This document shows positions 8,849-15,983 of a stretch of DNA of 64,000 bases, piece after piece. Source of the DNA: an uncultured Lachnospiraceae bacterium (lineage in GTDB: Bacteria > Bacillota > Clostridia > Lachnospirales > Lachnospiraceae). Position numbers and translations under genes: made by a program. The stretch covers positions 1-64,000 of the forward strand of contig CACZBW010000003.1 in NCBI GenBank assembly GCA_902779575.1. Direction: 5' to 3'. The notes under the pieces were generated by a model that saw only the letters and a list, made by a program, of their open reading frames with translations, made no database searches and was not told the origin of the DNA. Positions within the stretch are counted from its first letter, which is position 1, and every line of letters starts with the position of its first letter.

Positions 8849-9496
8849 TTGAACGATTCTTATCAGGACCCGTCTTCGGGTTTTTATTCTTCCGGAACAG
8901 ACAATTCTCATCAAAGGCAGGAGTCCGGCCCGGGCGGCGCTCCGGTCATGGACAACCCGTATGCCCGCGAAAAAATGGCGCTGACCGCTCTTATTCTGGC
9001 TGTCGCCGCCATCATTACTTTTCAGGTATTCTTTGTTTCAATGCCTCTGGGCATCTCCGCGGTGATTCTTGCCCTGCTCTCCCGGGGGAAAGGCTCCATG
9101 GCCCGGAGAGCCAGAGTCGCTCTGTGTATCGGCGCGATTGCCGCCTCCCTTTCCGCCGCCGTAACCGGTTATTCCGTCTATACTGTAATGACGGATCCTC
9201 AGCTTCGGCGTGAATTCGAAAAGCTCTACGTCTATTATACCGGCCAGGAATTCCCGTTCCCGGCTGAATCCGGTTCCGGTGCTTCTTCCGGCACGCCGGA
9301 TTCCGCACTTTCCCAGGATCCTCAGGACCTGATCCAGGATATTCTTTCCGGCAGCTACCGGAAAGAAAAAAGATCCTCCGGGAGTACGGCGGCCGATTCC
9401 GGCGGCAGCGGGAACAGCGGCAGCGCCGGGGACAGCATTGATGAAATTCTGGGCAATACCGACAGTCCGGCCCGGAAGGGAGGCAATTATATATGA
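8849..9496 (+). CDS. Hypothetical membrane protein
   Basis: This 215-residue protein has an N-terminal polar segment (1-43), hydrophobic spans at about 44-79 and 91-113, then a long Ser/Gly-rich polar tail. I do not recognise a characterised family; clostridia carry similar DUF4190-like proteins with paired membrane spans. I chose the TTG at 8849 because AAGGAGG lies 9 nt upstream; the only upstream in-frame ATG (8813) precedes that ribosome site. Its stop overlaps the next gene by 4 nt (ATGA), so the two are translationally coupled. Confidence 0.75.
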   Translation: MNDSYQDPSSGFYSSGTDNSHQRQESGPGGAPVMDNPYAREKMALTALILAVAAIITFQVFFVSMPLGISAVILALLSRGKGSMARRARVALCIGAIAASLSAAVTGYSVYTVMTDPQLRREFEKLYVYYTGQEFPFPAESGSGASSGTPDSALSQDPQDLIQDILSGSYRKEKRSSGSTAADSGGSGNSGSAGDSIDEILGNTDSPARKGGNYI

Positions 9497-10263
9497 AGCC
9501 AGCAGGTTCCTTTTCCCAGCTTAAAAGTACTGCCCGGCAGAATCTCGCCGGCAACTATATGACTTTTTTTCTGGCTATTGTCACTGCTCTGGGACTCTCC
9601 TTCGCGATCGACAGCATTCTTTCCTGGACGGCGGCACCGCTTCTTGCAGGCCAGGGTCTGTTCAGCATGATTGCCGGTCTGATGGTAACCTTCCTGGTTC
9701 ACTCCTTTGTCACGGTACTTCAGGCCGGGATCCTTTATGTATCCCTGAATATTGCCAGACGTTCCCAGGCAACGGTCGGCGACGTGCTTCTGGGCTTCCG
9801 CTATCATCCGGAAACTGCCATAGCGATTTCCCTCCTGACAGGCCTTCTCAGGACAGTCTGCACGCTGCCCCTCTATTTCGCGATGGACCGGATTTATGCA
9901 CTCGGCCTGTACGATATATCCGGAACCGGGAAGACCCCGTCCCCGCTTCTGGCAGTATCCGGCTTTCTTGCCGGCCTCATCGCCGCCGCGGCGCTTGACT
10001 TTCTGATCCTTTATTCCTACAGTCAGGCCCTGTTCCTGTATATTGACCACCAGGACTACAGCGCGCTGCAATGCCTTCAGGAAAGCAGACGGCTGATGAA
10101 AGGCCGCAGGATCCGTTATCTGATGCTGAATCTGTCCTTCCTCGGCTATGCCGCCCTGTCTGTCCTCTCACTGGGACTGGGCTGCATCTGGACAATTCCC
10201 TATTATAATGTAACCTGTGCGGAATTCTATATGGAGCTGTCCGGGAATTACAACGGGTATTAA
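9493..10263 (+). CDS. DUF975 family integral membrane protein
   Basis: The 256-residue protein has about five or six hydrophobic segments and the features of DUF975 proteins: an N-terminal LKSTARQNLAGNYMTFF amphipathic start, a SLLTGLLRTVCTLP segment, and a C-terminal ALQCLQESRRLMKGRRIRYLMLNLSF region followed by a WTIPYYNVTCAEFY motif. Function is not established. It overlaps the previous gene by ATGA, implying coupled translation and possibly a membrane complex. A hairpin terminator shared with the convergent thrH-like gene follows at 10331-10388. Confidence 0.82.
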   Translation: MKPAGSFSQLKSTARQNLAGNYMTFFLAIVTALGLSFAIDSILSWTAAPLLAGQGLFSMIAGLMVTFLVHSFVTVLQAGILYVSLNIARRSQATVGDVLLGFRYHPETAIAISLLTGLLRTVCTLPLYFAMDRIYALGLYDISGTGKTPSPLLAVSGFLAGLIAAAALDFLILYSYSQALFLYIDHQDYSALQCLQESRRLMKGRRIRYLMLNLSFLGYAALSVLSLGLGCIWTIPYYNVTCAEFYMELSGNYNGY

Positions 10264-10330
10264 GCAGCCGCTGATGCTGAAATTCTCTCAGCGAAAAAAC
10301 GGTTCCGTCAGCATTCTGCGAAGCATGATC

Positions 10331-10388
10331 AAGCCCCGGCGAAGGGAAAAGCATTCCGGATGATTTGCTCTTTCCCCTGCCGGGGCTT
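10331..10388. terminator. Bidirectional terminator between convergent genes
   Basis: AAGCCCCGGC (10331-10340) pairs with GCCGGGGCTT (10379-10388), and inner arms GGGAAAAGC / GCTCTTTCCC extend the stem. U-tracts are poor on both sides, so termination may be partial. It lies between two convergent transcription units. Confidence 0.6.
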
Positions 10389-10477
10389 ATTCTGATTTCA
10401 TATACAAGTAAAGCTTCGCCCGCGGACTTCTGCCGCTTCAGCGACCGAAAAAACAAGGGGCGTTCCCGGCGGATCTG

Positions 10478-11080
10478 TCAGTCAAGCACCCGGCGGATTC
10501 CGTTCATCAGCTCGTCAAATGTTTCAAACGCCGGCAGCTCAGGATGGTCCGCCTTGATCTTTTCGGTACTGCGGAAGAGGAAACCGGCTTTTGAAGCCAG
10601 AATCATATCCAGATCGTTGTAGGAGTCCCCCGCCGCAATGGTATGAAACCCGATCGACTGCAGCGCTTTTACCGTGCTGAGCTTGGAATTCTGAATCCGC
10701 ATGCGGAACCCGCTGATCATCCCGTCCTCCGCCACTTCCAGCGTATTGCAGAAGAGAGTCGGCCATCCCAGTTTCTTCATCAGGGGGGTCGCGAACTGGG
10801 TAAAGGTATCGCTGATCACGATCACCTGCGTCAGGGACCTGAGCTCGTCCAGGAATTCCACAGCCCCCGGCAGCGGGTCAATCTTTGCGATTGTCTCCTG
10901 AATCTCGCGAAGGCCCAGACCGTGCTCGCGGAGGATCCCGAGTCTCCAGTTCATCAGCTTATTGTAATCCGGCTCATCTCTTGTTGTTCTTTTCAGCTCC
11001 GGTATTCCGCTCGCCTCGGAAAAGGCGATCCAGATCTCCGGTACCAGTACTCCCTCCAGATCAAGGCATACAATATCCAT
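10478..11080 (-). CDS. thrH: ThrH-type HAD phosphatase (phosphoserine phosphatase / homoserine phosphotransferase family)
   Basis: The 200-residue protein begins MDIVCLDLEGVLVPEIW, where the usual DxDxT/V HAD motif is DLEG, a feature of ThrH. It also has VISDTFTQF (motif II, about residue 93), a Lys near 133 (NSKLSTVKAL) and AAGDSYNDLDMI (motif IV, about 150). Pseudomonas ThrH is 205 residues and acts as phosphoserine phosphatase and homoserine kinase via phosphotransfer. The in vivo substrate here is inferred. It begins 13 nt after the TPM-domain gene, so it appears to be the last gene of the SPFH/zinc-ribbon/TPM operon, an unexpected partner. Confidence 0.85.
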   Translation of the reverse strand: MDIVCLDLEGVLVPEIWIAFSEASGIPELKRTTRDEPDYNKLMNWRLGILREHGLGLREIQETIAKIDPLPGAVEFLDELRSLTQVIVISDTFTQFATPLMKKLGWPTLFCNTLEVAEDGMISGFRMRIQNSKLSTVKALQSIGFHTIAAGDSYNDLDMILASKAGFLFRSTEKIKADHPELPAFETFDELMNGIRRVLD

Positions 11081-11093
11081 GGCTGTTTCCTTC

Positions 11094-12077
11094 CTAAAAC
11101 TTTCTTCCCCCGCCGCCGGCTGAATGCCCGCTGGAGGTGTGATGTGTCGTGCTCGTGTGCGAATGTCCCCCGCCTCCGCCTCCGCCGGTATTGCGCGGGA
11201 TCCGGCGGTGCGTCACGAACCTGCGCACAAAGCTGTCCTGCTTCATGTTCAGGTTGAGATGGACATTGTCGTGGAACGAATAATTTTCTTTCTCCGGGAA
11301 TTTCAGCTGATATTTCGCCCGGATGCCCAGATAACTGCCCGCGGCAGTCAGGAGGCCGATCAGTCCGGCAAGAAGTCCCTCGCCTGACGTCACGCCCTTC
11401 GGTTCGGAGTAATAGGTAAAAGTCCCCGTATCCTCATCATACTGGACCGTTCCGTGTTCGACGCCCTGTTTCAGGAAACGCTTCGTATCAGACAGCATGG
11501 AGCGGAATACCGCGTCAAAATCCCCGCTGCTGGCATACTCGTAGGCGTTATCCAGAATCGTGTCCCTCCTGTCGTCATTCAGGTACCAGATCATTCTTCC
11601 CTCTGTCGTCAGGTAGAATTCCCGGTTATCCATATCGATCAGATAGCAGGCACCTTCATAGGTGTCTGTCAGAGACTCAAAGTAATCGTCAGAAAAACTC
11701 CTGGTCGTCTTTCCTCCCGTATCGTCCGTAGTGACGACACGGATATCCATATTGTTGTCCAGGGAAATCTCCTCTGCCAGTGACAGAAGCTCCTGCTCCT
11801 CCTCATCGCTCAGAAGATCCGCCATATCATCCACGCTTGCCCGGTCCGTCTTCTCCGAGTAGACCGGAGCCGCTGAAGCTTTCCCGGCAGGAAGAAAAAC
11901 AAATCCCGTCACAAACAGCGATAAAGCCAAAAACCCTTTAAGCCGCGCCTTCAGACCGGCACGGACAGGCTCAGCGAAGAAAGGATCCCCTGAGATACCG
12001 CCGGCATTGCTTCCGCTTCTTCCCCTGCATGAATCCGGCGATGAAAAATCAGAACGATTCCTCGTATCCAGTATCAT
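11094..12077 (-). CDS. TPM-domain membrane protein (YdjH/YgcG-like)
   Basis: The 327-residue protein has a 45-residue polar leader, then a signal or membrane segment (LALSLFVTGFVFLPAGKASA), a TPM phosphatase-like domain (SVDDMADLLSDEEEQELLSL to about residue 195), a second hydrophobic span (GLLAGLIGLLTAAGSYLGI), and a Gly/His/Ser-rich C-terminal tail with a run of seven glycines. The start at 12077 follows AGGAGGG; reading further upstream would overlap the zinc-ribbon gene. It resembles B. subtilis YdjH, which with YdjG recruits PspA to the membrane. Adjacent genes encode the SPFH and zinc-ribbon partners. Confidence 0.85.
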   Translation of the reverse strand: MILDTRNRSDFSSPDSCRGRSGSNAGGISGDPFFAEPVRAGLKARLKGFLALSLFVTGFVFLPAGKASAAPVYSEKTDRASVDDMADLLSDEEEQELLSLAEEISLDNNMDIRVVTTDDTGGKTTRSFSDDYFESLTDTYEGACYLIDMDNREFYLTTEGRMIWYLNDDRRDTILDNAYEYASSGDFDAVFRSMLSDTKRFLKQGVEHGTVQYDEDTGTFTYYSEPKGVTSGEGLLAGLIGLLTAAGSYLGIRAKYQLKFPEKENYSFHDNVHLNLNMKQDSFVRRFVTHRRIPRNTGGGGGGGHSHTSTTHHTSSGHSAGGGGRKF

Positions 12078-12100
12078 CTCACGCCCTCCTTCCGAATCAT

Positions 12101-13285
12101 TCAGATCAGGAAATATCCGATCAGTATGGACACGGCAAAAGCCGCCGCGCCAAGAATTGCCGAGAAAGCTGCCAGCCTGCCGCCCGAAACAGGGAGCCGT
12201 CCCTGTACCTCGCCGGTATCTCCGTTCATGGCGAAATAGTATTTTTTTGTACTTCCTCTTCCGTATGTCAGGACCCATACGGGCAGCAGCAGATACTGCC
12301 AGCGCTCATTGCGGATATCATAATGAGAATTCTCCACGCTCACCGTCTGGTAGCCGGTAACGGTATTGCGCATGGCCGTAAGGGCATAGGAACGGGCTTT
12401 ATCCGTCAGCGCCTTTGAGATCTCCTTTGTCTCGACATCCCGCCGCTGTGCCACGAATCCCTGCAGGAATCCCATGGAGAAATCTTCCACGTCCCGCATA
12501 TTATATGGCATGACAGCGTCGATCAGCCTGTGGTCGTTTTGTTTCAGCGCCTGCGAAACCTGGCCTTCCACGCGTACGGTGCCGCCCCGTTCAAAGTGAT
12601 AAATGGAGGTTTCCGTATACTCATCATCCCCCGACATCCAGACCCGGATCCGGTCCATCCGCCCGTTGGCGTAGCCGGACAGTTCACAGTCGTAGACCCA
12701 GAAAGGATAATAGACGCCCGTCAGTTTTTCGATCTGCTCCCTGCTGAAGAAAGCCGCAGGGACAAATTTCTTGCTGCGGACAAACTTGATAAATTCTTCC
12801 TCAGCCCTGTCCCGGTTATATTTGAAAGGAATGATCTTGTCCGGAAGGTAGTCTCCGGACAGCTTCCCCTGCAGAACAACCGGATTATGGCAGTAATAGC
12901 AGAAGGTCGCGGCTGTAACGGCATCCGTAACGATCTCCGCCCCGCAGCTGGGGCAGGTATAAATAACCGCTTCCCCGCTGCCATGGTGGAAAGAAGGACC
13001 CGACGTACCCGCTTCTTCGCCTCCGAGTCCGGCGGGTCTGTCCGTCTCTTTTCCCGGCCGGACAGAATCCTGCTGTTTTCCGGCAGCAGACTGAGGGCTG
13101 TTCTCTTCAGGCGTCTCCTCATAGTCAAACGTGTCTTTCCGGTCAGTCGTCTGATCCGGTGAAAGCGCGTCCAGCTCATTCTGTGTGAAAACAGAATTAC
13201 AGAATTCGCAGCGGAACTTCTGGACAGAGGGATCAAATACCAGCCCGCCGCCGCAGTTGGGGCACTTAAAGGTAATCGTAGCCAT
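12101..13285 (-). CDS. Double zinc-ribbon membrane protein (YdjG-like)
   Basis: The 394-residue protein has a TFIIB-type zinc ribbon at the N-terminus (CPNC at 8-11 and CEFC at about 26-29), an acidic linker, a second ribbon (CPSC and CYYC, about residues 112-135), a long soluble domain, and one or two C-terminal hydrophobic spans (FSAILGAAAFAVSILIGYF). This matches the YdjG layout: cytoplasmic zinc ribbons anchored by a C-terminal helix. The TPM-domain gene begins 23 nt downstream. Despite the zinc ribbons, a direct DNA-binding role is not implied. Confidence 0.85.
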   Translation of the reverse strand: MATITFKCPNCGGGLVFDPSVQKFRCEFCNSVFTQNELDALSPDQTTDRKDTFDYEETPEENSPQSAAGKQQDSVRPGKETDRPAGLGGEEAGTSGPSFHHGSGEAVIYTCPSCGAEIVTDAVTAATFCYYCHNPVVLQGKLSGDYLPDKIIPFKYNRDRAEEEFIKFVRSKKFVPAAFFSREQIEKLTGVYYPFWVYDCELSGYANGRMDRIRVWMSGDDEYTETSIYHFERGGTVRVEGQVSQALKQNDHRLIDAVMPYNMRDVEDFSMGFLQGFVAQRRDVETKEISKALTDKARSYALTAMRNTVTGYQTVSVENSHYDIRNERWQYLLLPVWVLTYGRGSTKKYYFAMNGDTGEVQGRLPVSGGRLAAFSAILGAAAFAVSILIGYFLI

Positions 13286-13341
13286 GTTCCCACTCCTCTC
13301 AAAACGAAGTTTCTACTTTTCCTTAATGGCCACGGATGACT

Positions 13342-13382
13342 ATTCTGCAGCCGCGCCTGCAAAACGCAGCCGCGGGCAGAAT
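13342..13382. other. Stable hairpin in the intercistronic gap
   Basis: Three stacked helices form: ATTCTGC (13342-13348) with GCAGAAT (13376-13382), CCGCG with CGCGG, and CTGC with GCAG around an AAAAC loop. It lies in the 256-nt gap between the SPFH gene and the zinc-ribbon gene. No T-tract follows on either strand, so a processing or mRNA-stability element is as likely as a terminator. Confidence 0.5.
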
Positions 13383-13403
13383 ATGTCTCCTCCTGTATCC
13401 CAA

Positions 13404-13435
13404 AGTATGGGAAAGCCGGCTGCCGGCTCCATACT
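13404..13435. other. Second hairpin in the same gap
   Basis: AGTATGG (13404-13410) pairs with CCATACT (13429-13435), enclosing GCCGG/CCGGC with a short loop. Like the neighbouring hairpin, it lacks a clear T-tract. Confidence 0.5.
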
Positions 13436-13541
13436 CTGAAGTCGGCTGCCGGCCGGTCACATTCTTGTCAGGAAAACGCTGATCTGTCCGCTTTTCAGCG
13501 AATAAACTCTATCGTCAGTGTTTCCCGCGGATTATTCCGGA

Positions 13542-14684
13542 TTATTCCGGTTTCTTCGTTCCGCAGTTCATGCAGAAGTTTCCGCCGTTCAGGGTTCCGC
13601 ATTCCGGGCAGAACCATTCTCCCGGCTGCTTCATCCTGGGCGCTCCCGGAGCCTGTTCCTGCTGGAACTGCTGGCCCTGCGCCTGATACTGGTTCTGCTG
13701 ATACTGCATCTGCGCCTGGTTTGTGCTGCTGGCGGACTGCATAAAGCCGCCTGCCGCGCCCATGCCGAGATTCATGCCCATGTAGGCTGCGCCTGCGCCC
13801 GCCGTGTTGGAGCCGGCAGCCTGCAGACCGCTCGCGATGGCGCTCTGGACAAAGCCTTCCCGGATCGTGGGATCCTGCATCATGGCGCCCTGGTTGCGCA
13901 TGTTGATCAGCTTCTGGGATTCCTCGTCGTAGGAGATGCTGGCAATGCCGACGCTCACCACTTCAAGGCCTCTTTCCTTCGTCCAGCTCTCATCCAGGAC
14001 GTTGGACATGTATCTGGAAAGCTCTGTGCTCTTTGAAGCGACATAAGAGATCCGGATTCCGTCCGCGCTCATCTGGTTGATCGCGGCCTGGAGAGCTTCC
14101 ATGAATTCAGCCAGGTACTGATCATTGATATCTGAGACGTCTACCTGAACGGCATTCCTCGGAACCGCGTTCGCATAGAACAGAAGCGGATTGTTCACCT
14201 TGACCGAATAAGTGCCGTGCGCGCGGAGGAAAAGCTCCGCGTTGTAAAAGCTGTCGAAATAGTTGACAGGATTGCGTGTCCCGAACTTGATGCCCTTGAT
14301 CTCCTGGGTGTTGATATAGTAGACCTTCTGGGACTGCGGTGTTCCGCCTCCGAATTTGAACCTTTCCCATGCTTCCTTCAGGCTCTCCTTAAACTGGCCC
14401 TGGAAAAGGGAGGGCTGTGAAGAATTGTCAACGATAAAATATCCGGGTTCCGCGGAATAGTCGATGATCTTGCCGCCGTCCACCAGGATCATAAACATAT
14501 TGTCATACACATGGATCACAGATCCGTTTGAGATGACATCGCTGCTGCTGAAGCCTTTTTTGCCCCTGACGCGTCCCTGTACAAAGAGAGTCTGCGCGCC
14601 CATGCTGACCGGTTCCACTACATCCTGAAACTGATCCCTGAGGGTTCCCGTTACTGAACCTACTGCTGCTTTAATAAGTCCCAT
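13542..14684 (-). CDS. SPFH-domain protein with C-terminal zinc ribbon (YdjI-like)
   Basis: The 380-residue protein has an SPFH (flotillin/stomatin-like) domain over about residues 15-240, with YFIVDNSSQPSLFQGQ and LRAHGTYSVKVNNP, a helical RGLEVVSVGIASISYDEESQKL segment, a Gly/Ala-rich then Gln-rich linker, and a terminal zinc ribbon (CPEC and CMNC). It is the virion-core-protein-like SPFH subtype found as YdjI in B. subtilis. GGGAGGAGG precedes the ATG. With the two genes downstream it forms a membrane-associated module. No pspA homologue is present in the window. Confidence 0.88.
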   Translation of the reverse strand: MGLIKAAVGSVTGTLRDQFQDVVEPVSMGAQTLFVQGRVRGKKGFSSSDVISNGSVIHVYDNMFMILVDGGKIIDYSAEPGYFIVDNSSQPSLFQGQFKESLKEAWERFKFGGGTPQSQKVYYINTQEIKGIKFGTRNPVNYFDSFYNAELFLRAHGTYSVKVNNPLLFYANAVPRNAVQVDVSDINDQYLAEFMEALQAAINQMSADGIRISYVASKSTELSRYMSNVLDESWTKERGLEVVSVGIASISYDEESQKLINMRNQGAMMQDPTIREGFVQSAIASGLQAAGSNTAGAGAAYMGMNLGMGAAGGFMQSASSTNQAQMQYQQNQYQAQGQQFQQEQAPGAPRMKQPGEWFCPECGTLNGGNFCMNCGTKKPE

Positions 14685-14832
14685 AATATCCTCCTCCCTG
14701 ATTGAAACGACGGTTCTCCCCTTTTGGAGATCCGTTATGAATATCTGTTGTCTTTCCTTTTTATTCTGCAGAGGCGAAAAGCCTCCGGTAATCCAATGTT
14801 ACTGTTCACGGCCCTCCACACCAGGCCGCAGG

Positions 14833-15969
14833 TCAGTCCACATTCTGGGCTTTCCGGTCCGGACGTCCCAGAGAATCCCATTTCAGATAAGCATTGATAA
14901 AGGGATCCAGGTCTCCGTCCATAACCGCCTGGACATTGCCGGTTTCATAGCCGCTGCGCAGATCCTTGACCATGGTATACGGCTGGAAAACATAGGAGCG
15001 GATCTGGGAACCCCAGGCGATATCCTTGACCTCGCCGCGGATCTCACCCGCTTTCGCCTTGTTCTCCTCGATCTTGAGCATATACAGCTTGGCCTTCAGC
15101 ATCTGCATGGCCTTATCCTTATTCTGGAACTGTGAACGCTCATTCTGGCAGGTCACCACGATTCCGGTCGGGAAATGGGTGATGCGGATGGCGGACGAAG
15201 TCTTGTTGATGTGCTGTCCGCCGGCGCCGCTGGACCGGTATGTATCGATCCGGATATCCTCATCCCGGACCTCTACGTCCACATCCTCCTCGATGTCCGG
15301 CATGACATCGCAGGATACAAAGGAAGTCTGCCTCTTTCCCGCGGCATTGAAGGGGGAAATGCGGACCAGACGGTGAATCCCCATCTCAGAGCGCATAAGC
15401 CCGTAGGCATTCTCCCCGTTGATCTGGAAGGTTACGGACTTGATTCCCGCCTCGTCGCCGTCCAGATAATCGAGAAGCTCCACGGAAAACCCTTTCTTGT
15501 CGATCCACCTGGAGTACATGCGGTAGAGCATGCTGCACCAGTCGCAGGCTTCCGTCCCGCCGGCGCCCGGGTGAAGTGTCACGATCGCGTTATAGCGGTC
15601 ATACTCCCCGGACAGGAGGGTCTTGATCCGGATCGCTTCGAAATCGGCCTCGAAATCGGCCAGCGTCTGCTCGATATCCGGTATTACGGAGGCGTCATCC
15701 TCTTCATTCCCCATATCGATCAGAAGCTCCGTCTCCTCATACTGGCTGCGCAGGCGGCTGTAGGTCGCCACGTCATCCTTCAGCGAACCCAGATCCTTCA
15801 TAATCTTCTGGGACTGTTCGGGATTGTCCCAGAAGGACGGCTCCGCCATGGTCCTCTCAAGCTCCTCGATCCTGCGTTCCTTGTTCTCAAGGTCCAGGGA
15901 ACTTCTCATCTCTTCCAGAGGCTGTTCGTACGTCTTCAGTTTTGCCTTGAATTCATCCAGTTCTATCAC
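14833..15969 (-). CDS. prfB: Peptide chain release factor 2
   Basis: RF2 recognises UGA and UAA stop codons. The 378-residue protein has the SPF tripeptide (RISPFNAAGKRQTSF) and the catalytic GGQ (SSGAGGQHINKTSSA). Most bacterial prfB genes need a programmed +1 frameshift at a CTT-TGA-C site near codon 25. Here the equivalent position (RSSLDLENKERR) reads straight through with no in-frame TGA, so this prfB lacks the autoregulatory frameshift. I chose the GTG at 15969 because GAGAGG lies 7 nt upstream and it gives the normal N-terminus; it begins 14 nt past the secA stop codon, suggesting co-transcription with secA. Confidence 0.95.
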   Translation of the reverse strand: MIELDEFKAKLKTYEQPLEEMRSSLDLENKERRIEELERTMAEPSFWDNPEQSQKIMKDLGSLKDDVATYSRLRSQYEETELLIDMGNEEDDASVIPDIEQTLADFEADFEAIRIKTLLSGEYDRYNAIVTLHPGAGGTEACDWCSMLYRMYSRWIDKKGFSVELLDYLDGDEAGIKSVTFQINGENAYGLMRSEMGIHRLVRISPFNAAGKRQTSFVSCDVMPDIEEDVDVEVRDEDIRIDTYRSSGAGGQHINKTSSAIRITHFPTGIVVTCQNERSQFQNKDKAMQMLKAKLYMLKIEENKAKAGEIRGEVKDIAWGSQIRSYVFQPYTMVKDLRSGYETGNVQAVMDGDLDPFINAYLKWDSLGRPDRKAQNVD

Positions 15970-15983
15970 AGAAAACCTCTCTC

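Noticed and set aside
15850-15969. Programmed frameshift in prfB
   Set aside because: No in-frame TGA or CTTTGAC slippery site is present in the first 40 codons; the frame is continuous.
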